Shown here piece by piece: positions 32,639-39,552 of a DNA stretch of 64,000 bases. Position 1 is the stretch's first letter. The number at the start of each line of letters is the position of its first letter. The position numbers and the translations under genes were made by a program. The DNA is taken from positions 62,001 through 126,000 of the forward strand of contig NZ_JAJUWT010000026.1 of the NCBI RefSeq assembly GCF_021390395.1. The letters are read 5' to 3'. This DNA is from Saccharothrix sp. S26. GTDB taxonomy: Bacteria; Actinomycetota; Actinomycetes; Mycobacteriales; Pseudonocardiaceae. The notes beneath the pieces were generated by a model. It had not been told where the DNA came from. It worked only from the letters and a program-made list of their open reading frames with translations, and did no database searches.

Positions 32639-33946
32639 TCACGCCAGCGCGCACTCCGTCGCGTTCACGACCGCGGGACGCGGCACGGTCGCCGAGGCGG
32701 GCGGTTGCGTGCCGGTCAGCCAGCCCTCCAGGGCCGCGAACGCGGTGCGGTGGCACGGGGTCAGTGGCCGCAGCCGGTCCGGGAACGCGTCGAACAGCGA
32801 GTCCACGTGCGTGCCGCCCTCGATCCGGTAGTAGCGGAACAGCGCGCCGCGACCGGCCTGGCGGACCATGTCCGCGTAGACGTCGGAGTCGCGGGAGATG
32901 GGCAGCAGCACGTCCAGCGTGCCGTGCAGGGTGAGCAGCGGTTTGCCGATCCGGCCGGTGAGCGCGATGCGCTCGACCGCCCGCTGCGCCCCAGGCCGTG
33001 AGGCGTAGTCGTAGTCCGCGTCGCACCGCGGCGTGCCGGGAGCGCAGAACGGCGTGCCCGCCTCGACGTCACCGTCCCACGCCGGGTCCAGCTCCTCGCG
33101 GTAGATGCGCTGGGTCAGGTCCCAGTAGTACTGGTGGTGGAACGGCCACAGGAACTCCGACTCGGCCGGGAACCCGGCCGCCACGACCGCCGCCTTGTCC
33201 CCGGTGGCGTAGCCCTTCAGCGCGGGCGGCAGGAACGTCAGCAGGTTCGGGCCCTGGGCGGTCCACAAGGTGCCCTCCCAGTCCACGCCGCCGTCGTACA
33301 GCTCGGGGTGGTTCTCCAACTGCCAGCGCACGAGGTAGCCGCCGTTCGAGATGCCGGTGGCCAGGGTCCGCGACGGCGGTCGGCAGTACCGCTGCGCCAC
33401 CACGGCCCGCGCGGCCCGGGTCAGCTGCGTGACCCGGTGGTTCCACTCGGCGATCGCGTCACCCGGCCGCCTGCCGTCGCGGTGGAACGCCACGCCGGTG
33501 TTGCCCTTGTCGGTCGACGCGAACGCGTAGCCGCGGGCCAGCGCGAAGTCGCTGATCGCGCGGTCGTTGGCGTACTGCTCGCGCACGCCGGGCGAGCCGG
33601 TCACGACCAGGCCGCCGTTCCAGCGCTGCGGCAGCCGGATCACGAACTGCGAGTCGTGCGCCCAGCCGTGGTTGGTGTTGCCGGTGGAGGAGTCGGGGAA
33701 GTAGCCGTCCACCTGGGTGCCCGCCACCGGCGTCGGAGCGGGCAGGCCGGCCGGGGTCAGCCCGGCCCAGTCGGCGGGATCGGTGCGGCCCCCGGCGGTG
33801 GACAGGTCGGCGAGGTGGGTCAGTTCCTGGTGCTCGGCACCCGGAACGCGCAGGGGCCCGCATCCGTGGGCGGACGCGGGAACGGCCTGCGCCGTCGTCG
33901 CGAGGAGCGCTGCGATCAGCGGAACGGCGATGTTCACCCGAGGCAC
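32639..33946 (-). CDS. Secreted esterase, tannase/3HB-oligomer-hydrolase-like
   Basis: A 435-residue secreted alpha/beta-hydrolase with a signal peptide (residues 1-25, hydrophobic core VPLIAALLATTAQAVPASA). Blocks include FVIRLPQRWNGGLVVTGSPG, DKGNTGVAFH, the nucleophile elbow LATGISNGGYLVRW (GxSxGG), KPLLTLHGTLDVLLPI with the Asp, and a C-terminal GGTHVDSLFD carrying the His. It resembles the tannase/feruloyl-esterase and 3-hydroxybutyrate-oligomer hydrolase groups. The nearby 3-hydroxybutyrate genes make the latter attractive, but this is inference. GTG 33946 is set by the signal peptide. Confidence 0.7.
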   Translation of the reverse strand: MPRVNIAVPLIAALLATTAQAVPASAHGCGPLRVPGAEHQELTHLADLSTAGGRTDPADWAGLTPAGLPAPTPVAGTQVDGYFPDSSTGNTNHGWAHDSQFVIRLPQRWNGGLVVTGSPGVREQYANDRAISDFALARGYAFASTDKGNTGVAFHRDGRRPGDAIAEWNHRVTQLTRAARAVVAQRYCRPPSRTLATGISNGGYLVRWQLENHPELYDGGVDWEGTLWTAQGPNLLTFLPPALKGYATGDKAAVVAAGFPAESEFLWPFHHQYYWDLTQRIYREELDPAWDGDVEAGTPFCAPGTPRCDADYDYASRPGAQRAVERIALTGRIGKPLLTLHGTLDVLLPISRDSDVYADMVRQAGRGALFRYYRIEGGTHVDSLFDAFPDRLRPLTPCHRTAFAALEGWLTGTQPPASATVPRPAVVNATECALA

Positions 33947-34341
33947 GGTAAAACCGCCCGCGGCGCGGCGGAATGGGGCCGGACGCCATGGCCGGCGGGG
34001 CGGATGTGGTGCGCGAAACCACCGGCATAACGCCTCCGAGTGACCCTCACACCCGTGGTCGTATCGACGGACCGTCACGAACGGCCCGGACCGCGGAGTT
34101 CACTGCCACAGGTGACGTCGATCGGTGCATGACCGAGCCGTGATCGGGCGCCACGACCGCTCGAACGGCCCTGTTCTGCCGGTCCCCGCGTGCACGGCGT
34201 TGCCTCTAGCTCGGCGGTGGAACCTTGAGTACCACGATCGGTGCGTTTTCGGCGCCTGGGCAGGGGTAGCTGAGTTGACCCAGCGAAGTTCGCACTGCCA
34301 GGTGATTTACGTTCACCCGGCGTGAGGTGTCTGCTTCCGGG

Positions 34342-34608
34342 GTGACTGAGCAACGGCGCTCTACGCGCACTGACCAGGAGTGGGACCTGATCCGGCGCAT
34401 CCAGAACCTGGCCCACCGGGCCGAACGCACCGCGTTCGACCACTCGAACCTCGTCGGTCCGCCACCGTCCCAGCAGCACCTGGACATCCTGGCGGAGATC
34501 CGTGCGCTCACCGAGCAGGCGGTGGCGCAGCGGATGCCGAGACCGGCCGCGCTGCCGCGGCAGGCGCAGCCCGTCGCCGACGAGAAGGTCTCCGCGCCCG
34601 TCCGGTGA
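34342..34608 (+). CDS. Small hypothetical protein upstream of secA2
   Basis: About 88 residues. A helical, charged first half (TDQEWDLIRRIQNLAHRAERT) and second segment (SQQHLDILAEIRALTEQAV) suggest a small helical bundle; the tail is Pro/Ala/Lys-rich. No family is recognised. The start may be GTG 34342 or GTG 34327, and neither has a strong ribosome binding site. It is convergent with secA2 across a hairpin. Confidence 0.5.
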   Translation: MTEQRRSTRTDQEWDLIRRIQNLAHRAERTAFDHSNLVGPPPSQQHLDILAEIRALTEQAVAQRMPRPAALPRQAQPVADEKVSAPVR

Positions 34609-34612
34609 CCTC

Positions 34613-34650
34613 CGCGCGCGGGGCCGGGCCTGACTCCCGGCCCGCGCGCG
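34613..34650. terminator. Bidirectional terminator hairpin with a bulge
   Basis: A 15-bp stem (CGCGCGCGGG-CCGGG paired with its complement) with one bulged G and a 7-nt loop, between convergent genes. Confidence 0.7.
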
Positions 34651-34657
34651 GGACGCC

Positions 34658-36976
34658 TCAGCGGCGTCGGACCAGCTTCACCAGACCCTTGAACGTCTCC
34701 TCGAGACCGGAGGAGAACGGGTTGTCGTTGACCAGGTAGGTCCAGGTGGTGTTCGGGCGCTGCACGCCCGCCTCGGCCAGGTGCGCGCCGTCGGCGTCGA
34801 TCACCACCTTGGCGAAGGTCTCCTCCGCCTCGTCCCACGCGTCCGGGATGATCTTGTGGTAGGCCGGGATGGCCTCGCGGTGGAACTCGTCGAGCGGGTT
34901 CTGCCGCGCCAGCGCCCGCAGGTGGATGCCCTCCCGCAGGTCGGTCAGGAACGTCAGGTGGTCGCTCCACCGCTGGTCGAGGTGGTGCAGCGCGATCAGC
35001 CGGGCCGCGGAGACCTTGACGTCGGAGTCCAGGTCCTTGATCTCGTGGGCCTTGTCCGGCTTGCGCTCCGACAGCTCCTCCCACGCCAGGTCCGTGCGCA
35101 GCAGCTTGTCGCGGTACTCCAGCAGCAGTTGGCGCTGGTGCTCGATCAGCTTGTTGTACCGCCAGGTGTTGCGGTGGATCTCCAGGTGCACGCCCTCGGC
35201 CACGCGCTGCGCGTGCTCCACGGTGTGCAGCGTGCCCGCGTCGGTGATCCGGCCCTCGTCGTCCACCTCGGCCGGCTCGTCGTGGTCGGGCACGTACTGC
35301 GTGACCAGGTCGTCCTGCAAGGAGGAGAAGAACACCGACCCGCCGGGGTCGCCCTGCCGGCCCGCGCGGCCGCGCAGCTGGTCGTCCAGCCGGCTGCTGG
35401 AGTGGCGGCCGGTGCCGATCACGTACAGGCCGCCCAGCTCGGCGATGCGCTCCCGGTCGGTCGAGTCGTGCCCGCCGAGCCGGATGTCCGTGCCGCGGCC
35501 CGCCATCTGGGTCGACACGGTGACCCGCTCGAACGAGCCCGCGTCGGCGATGATCGCGGCTTCCTCGGCGTCGTTCTTGGCGTTGAGGACCACGCACTCC
35601 AGGCCCGCGTCGGCGAGCTTGCGCGACAGGCGCTCGGACTCGGCCACGTCCAGCGTGCCGACCAGGATCGGTCGGCCGGTCTCGTGCACCTTCTTGATCT
35701 CGGCGACGATCGCGGCTTCCTTCTGCTCCAGCGTCGCGTACAGCCGGGGCGCCTCGTCCTCGCGGATCGTCTCCACGTTCGGCGGGATGACCAGCACTTC
35801 CAGCTGGTAGAAGTCGCGCAGCTGCTCGGCGACCGCCACCGCGGTGCCGGTCATGCCGCACACCGTCGGGTAGCGGCTGAGCAACGCCTGGACCGTGATG
35901 GAGTCCAGCACCTCGCCCGCGTCCGTGGTGGCCACGTTCTCCTTGGCCTCGACCGCGGCCTGCAGGCCGTCGGGCCAGCGCTGGAGCTTCGCGATCCGGC
36001 CGCGCGTGTCGTTGATCAGGTGCACCTTGCCGTCGCGGACGATGTAGTCCACGTCCCGGTGCAGCAGCACCTGCGCGTGCAGGGCCACGTTGACCTTGCT
36101 CAGCGTGGTCGACACGTGCTCGTCGGAGTACAGGTCGATGCCGCCGAGCGCGCGTTCGACCAGCTCGCTGCCCGCGCCGGTGAGGTAGACGTTGCGCTCT
36201 TCGTCGTCGATCTCGAAGTGCAGGTCGCGGCGCAGCCGCTTGACCAGGTCGGCCAGCGCCGGGTCGACCGCCGGGCCCGCCGTGGAGCCCGCCAGGACCA
36301 GCGGCACGCGAGCCTCGTCCACCAGCACCGAGTCCGCCTCGTCCACCAGGGCGACGCGCGGCTTGGGCACGATGAGGTCGTCCACGTCGGTGGCCAGCCG
36401 GTCGCGCAGCACGTCGAAGCCGATCTCCGAGACCGAGGCGTACATGACCTCGGCCTGGTAGGCGGCGCGACGCTCCTCGGGCTTGGAGCTCTGGTTGATC
36501 CAGCCGACGCTGACGCCCATCAGCTCGTAGAGCGGGCCCATCCACTCGGCGTCGCGTTGGGCCAGGTAGTCGTTGACCGAGACCACGTGCACCTGGTCGC
36601 CGCGCAGCGCGAAGCCCGCCGCGGCGATGGCGCCGGAGAGCGTCTTGCCCTCACCGGTGGCCATCTCGACCACGTGGCCCTCCAGGAGGCCGAGCGCACC
36701 GAGGATCTGCACGTCGAACGGGCGCAGGCCGAGCGCGCGGTCGGCGGCCTCGCGGCCGAGCGCGCAGACCTCCACCAGCTCGGGGCGGCCGAAGTCCGTT
36801 TTGTCGCGCAGTGCGGCCGCCGCGGCGGTCAGTTCCTCGTCGCTGAGCTTCTTCACGCGCTCGGCCTGCTCGTTGACCTCTTCGAGCAGCTTCCGGTAGG
36901 GCGTGAGGTCGGCGGAGCCGGGCTTCTGCGCGAACCGACGCAGCCGCTGCTTGAACCGTCCCAGGAGAGTGGTCAC
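34658..36976 (-). CDS. secA2: Accessory protein translocase ATPase SecA2
   Basis: A 772-residue SecA-type ATPase. Motifs: ATGEGKTL (Walker A, about residue 107), VDEADSVLVDEARVPL (DEAD box), preprotein cross-linking region around 220-360, GMTGTA, RPILVGTLDVAESE, STQMAGRGTDIRLGG and RLDDQLRGRAGRQGDPG. It lacks the C-terminal linker and zinc-binding tail of housekeeping SecA and is about 150 residues shorter, as in actinobacterial SecA2. It exports a small set of proteins together with SecYEG. Start GTG 36976. Confidence 0.9.
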   Translation of the reverse strand: MTTLLGRFKQRLRRFAQKPGSADLTPYRKLLEEVNEQAERVKKLSDEELTAAAAALRDKTDFGRPELVEVCALGREAADRALGLRPFDVQILGALGLLEGHVVEMATGEGKTLSGAIAAAGFALRGDQVHVVSVNDYLAQRDAEWMGPLYELMGVSVGWINQSSKPEERRAAYQAEVMYASVSEIGFDVLRDRLATDVDDLIVPKPRVALVDEADSVLVDEARVPLVLAGSTAGPAVDPALADLVKRLRRDLHFEIDDEERNVYLTGAGSELVERALGGIDLYSDEHVSTTLSKVNVALHAQVLLHRDVDYIVRDGKVHLINDTRGRIAKLQRWPDGLQAAVEAKENVATTDAGEVLDSITVQALLSRYPTVCGMTGTAVAVAEQLRDFYQLEVLVIPPNVETIREDEAPRLYATLEQKEAAIVAEIKKVHETGRPILVGTLDVAESERLSRKLADAGLECVVLNAKNDAEEAAIIADAGSFERVTVSTQMAGRGTDIRLGGHDSTDRERIAELGGLYVIGTGRHSSSRLDDQLRGRAGRQGDPGGSVFFSSLQDDLVTQYVPDHDEPAEVDDEGRITDAGTLHTVEHAQRVAEGVHLEIHRNTWRYNKLIEHQRQLLLEYRDKLLRTDLAWEELSERKPDKAHEIKDLDSDVKVSAARLIALHHLDQRWSDHLTFLTDLREGIHLRALARQNPLDEFHREAIPAYHKIIPDAWDEAEETFAKVVIDADGAHLAEAGVQRPNTTWTYLVNDNPFSSGLEETFKGLVKLVRRR

Positions 36977-37222
36977 GGCACGGCAACGTACGGCAAGTCC
37001 ACAACGTTCCGCACGTCACCCGGTTGACAGTTCACTCGTCGGGTGCGTCGACGGCAGTCGACCCAGCGCCCGTCACGGTCCGTAGAAGTGCGGGCGTGCC
37101 CGCCTCCGAGCGGGCTAACTCGTCCGATTCCGGGCAGCGGGGTCGTTCGAGTGCTCCCGATCGTGACTACTCGCCGCTAACGTCCGATTCCCAGGCGTGA
37201 CCGCCTCTTGTTGGGGGGCGAC

Positions 37223-38206
37223 GTGCTGAAGCGATTCGTCGAGTGGCTGGACGAGCTCTTGGCCGACGAGGGCTCGGCGGCGGTCGTGAGGGCAGTGGTC
37301 GGCCTCATGTCGTTCGCCGTGCTCTTGGGCGCGGTTCTCGGGAACACGGTGGCCAAGGCGGGTGCGCTGGTGGCCGCCATTTTCTCGGTGCTCTCGTCCG
37401 GGTTGCTGCTGCTGGCCGACCGGTGCAATCTCGTGCGGCAGGTCGAGATGCACAAAGAGCTGGTTCCGCGCTACTCCAAGATCGTCGCCGACGACCGCCA
37501 CCCCTCCTACGCCGTCATGACGTGGGAGGAGTACGCCGCCATCGAGCCGAACGGCGATGCGCGCAAACAGGTCACCATCCGGGCGAAGGTCCTCAACGAC
37601 CTGCGCGTGCTGCGCCTGGTGCAGGGCTGCGGCTGGGCGCAACCGGCCAGGTACCGCCGCAAGGTGCGCGTCCAGGTGCGCAAGCTGCTGGTGGGCGACC
37701 TGCCCGGGGCGAGCCTAACCACGACGGTGGCATGGCTCAGGAACGGGCAACTGGTCCTGATGGTGCATCTGCCCGAACCGCCGAAGGTCGGCAGCGAGCT
37801 GACCATCGCGGTGGAGTTCACGTGGCCGGGCATGTGCGCCCCGCTGATGCGCGACCGGCGTCCCGACAGATTCCAGTTGAGATTCGCCACGCCGGTCACC
37901 TACGCGCGATACAGCGTGGTGCTGCCGCGTGGTTATAACGCCTGCGTCGAACCGGTGGGTTTCAAGGAGCACCAGAATGGCTACTCATGCGGACCGGTGA
38001 GCAATGAGGACGGTCGGCCCATGTTCCTCTTCGAGGGGTTCGACCTGCCGGTGCACGAGCCGGTGGGAATGCGGCTTGACGCACAACCCGGAAGCGGAGT
38101 CGGGAGCATCGCTCAGCGCGCGTCGGCTGTGTTGAGGCTGGTGATCTGCCGAATGGAGTACGGCCTGACCGCTCTTCGCTTGCTGTTCGCCCGCCGGCCG
38201 GCGTGA
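37223..38206 (+). CDS. Orphan two-TM protein with a large beta-rich domain
   Basis: A 327-residue protein. Two membrane helices lie at residues about 22-43 and 46-66 (VVGLMSFAVLLGAVLGNTVA, GALVAAIFSVLSSGLLLLAD). The remaining 250 residues are soluble and strand-rich (KVRVQVRKLLVGDL, LTTTVAWLRNGQLVLMVHLP, ELTIAVEFTWPGMCAPLMRD). Third codon positions are looser than in neighbours (GGT TAT, ATT TTC, AAA), hinting at transfer. The layout recalls two-TM beta-rich effectors of nucleotide-signalling systems, but no cyclase or sensor gene is adjacent. GTG 37223 follows a GGGGGG site; no family is recognised. Confidence 0.65.
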   Translation: MLKRFVEWLDELLADEGSAAVVRAVVGLMSFAVLLGAVLGNTVAKAGALVAAIFSVLSSGLLLLADRCNLVRQVEMHKELVPRYSKIVADDRHPSYAVMTWEEYAAIEPNGDARKQVTIRAKVLNDLRVLRLVQGCGWAQPARYRRKVRVQVRKLLVGDLPGASLTTTVAWLRNGQLVLMVHLPEPPKVGSELTIAVEFTWPGMCAPLMRDRRPDRFQLRFATPVTYARYSVVLPRGYNACVEPVGFKEHQNGYSCGPVSNEDGRPMFLFEGFDLPVHEPVGMRLDAQPGSGVGSIAQRASAVLRLVICRMEYGLTALRLLFARRPA

Positions 38207-38208
38207 GC

Positions 38209-38236
38209 AGAGGGGCCCGCGGGTGCGGGTCCCTCT
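38209..38236. terminator. Bidirectional terminator hairpin
   Basis: A 12-bp stem AGAGGGGCCCGC / GCGGGTCCCTCT with a single G-T pair and a 4-nt loop, between convergent genes. Confidence 0.75.
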
Positions 38237-38252
38237 CCCTCGACCGCCGACG

Positions 38253-39539
38253 TCAGACTTTGTGGGTTTCCCGCAGCCCGAGCACCGATGCCAGCGTCAC
38301 CACGCCCATGACCAGCAGGAACGCCGACACCGACAGCGACGTGCCGGTCGCCACCAGCAATGCCGTCATGATGAACGGGGTGCCGCCGCTGACCAGGATC
38401 GACGCCAACTGGTAGGCCAGCGACGCGCCCGAGTACCGCACCTGCGGTTCGAACAGTTCCGCCAGGTAGGCCGCCACCGGGCCGTAGACGAGGCTCGACC
38501 CGACCCCCGACACGGCCAGCGCGACGAAGATCAGGCCCAAAGACGCGGTGTCGATCAGCCAGAAGTACGGGAACGCCCACACGATCATCGCCACCGCGCC
38601 CGCCACGATCAGCGGACGCCTGCCGTGCCGGTCCGACCAACGGCCAGCCAGCAGGATGACCGGCACGCTGACCAGCGACGACAGCAGCGTCACCACCAGC
38701 ACCGAGTTGCGCGCCAACCCCAGCTCACGGGTCGCGTAGTCGAGCACGCCGGCGATGCTGACGTAGAACACGGCGTTCGACGCGAACATCAGCCCCGCGC
38801 CCAGCAGCACCGGCCGCCGGTGCGTCCGCAGCACCTCCTTCAACGGCGCGGGTGGCGGCCCGGACGGGCGCCGGTCCTTGATCTCCCGGAACACCGGGCT
38901 GTCCTCCACCTTCAGCTGGATGAACAGCACCACCGGGAACAGCAGCGCGCTCGCCAGGAACGGCACCCGCCACCCCCACGTGGCGAACGACGCGGCCGGC
39001 ACCGCCGCGCCCACCACCAGGAACGCCACGTTGCCCAGGATCACCCCGAGCGGCACGCCCGCCTGCCCGAACGTGCCCGCGAACCCGCGCCGCCCCGGCC
39101 CGGCGGTCTCGGTCAGCAGCAGCACGACACCACCCCACTGCCCGCCCACCGCGATGCCCTGGAGGAACCGCAGCAGCACCAGCAGCACGGGAGCCATCAC
39201 GCCCAGCGTGGCGCTGGTCGGCAGCAACCCGATCAGGAACGTCGCCGCGGCCATCAGCGCCAGGCACGTCACCAGCGCGGGCTTGCGGCCGAACTTGTCG
39301 CCCACGTGCCCGAACACCAGCCCACCGACCGGCCGGGCGATGAACCCGGCCCAGAACGTGCTGAACGACAGCAGCAGCCCGATCAGCGGCGACGCCTCGG
39401 GGAAGAACAACTTCGGGAACACCAGCGCCGCGGCGGTCGCGTAGATGAAGAAGTCGTACCACTCGAGCGACGAGCCGACGAGCCCGGCCGCCATGAGTTT
39501 GCGCAACGTGCGCCGCTCGGGGGGAGCGGTCGTGACCAT
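38253..39539 (-). CDS. MHS-family transporter next to acyl-CoA carboxylase
   Basis: A 428-residue metabolite:H+ symporter. Signatures are SSLEWYDFFIYATAAALVFPK, RPVGGLVFGHVGDKFGRK and LRFLQGIAVGGQWGGVVLL, with VRYSGASLAYQLASI near the end. It lies 13 bp downstream of the carboxylase gene and presumably shares its transcript, so it may import the acid whose CoA ester is carboxylated. It is a paralogue of the transporter at 27971. Confidence 0.87.
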   Translation of the reverse strand: MVTTAPPERRTLRKLMAAGLVGSSLEWYDFFIYATAAALVFPKLFFPEASPLIGLLLSFSTFWAGFIARPVGGLVFGHVGDKFGRKPALVTCLALMAAATFLIGLLPTSATLGVMAPVLLVLLRFLQGIAVGGQWGGVVLLLTETAGPGRRGFAGTFGQAGVPLGVILGNVAFLVVGAAVPAASFATWGWRVPFLASALLFPVVLFIQLKVEDSPVFREIKDRRPSGPPPAPLKEVLRTHRRPVLLGAGLMFASNAVFYVSIAGVLDYATRELGLARNSVLVVTLLSSLVSVPVILLAGRWSDRHGRRPLIVAGAVAMIVWAFPYFWLIDTASLGLIFVALAVSGVGSSLVYGPVAAYLAELFEPQVRYSGASLAYQLASILVSGGTPFIMTALLVATGTSLSVSAFLLVMGVVTLASVLGLRETHKV

Positions 39540-39552
39540 GTGCTGTTCCCTT

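Noticed and set aside
34781-37027. 748-codon frame opposite secA2
   Set aside because: Shadow of secA2 with typical antisense composition.
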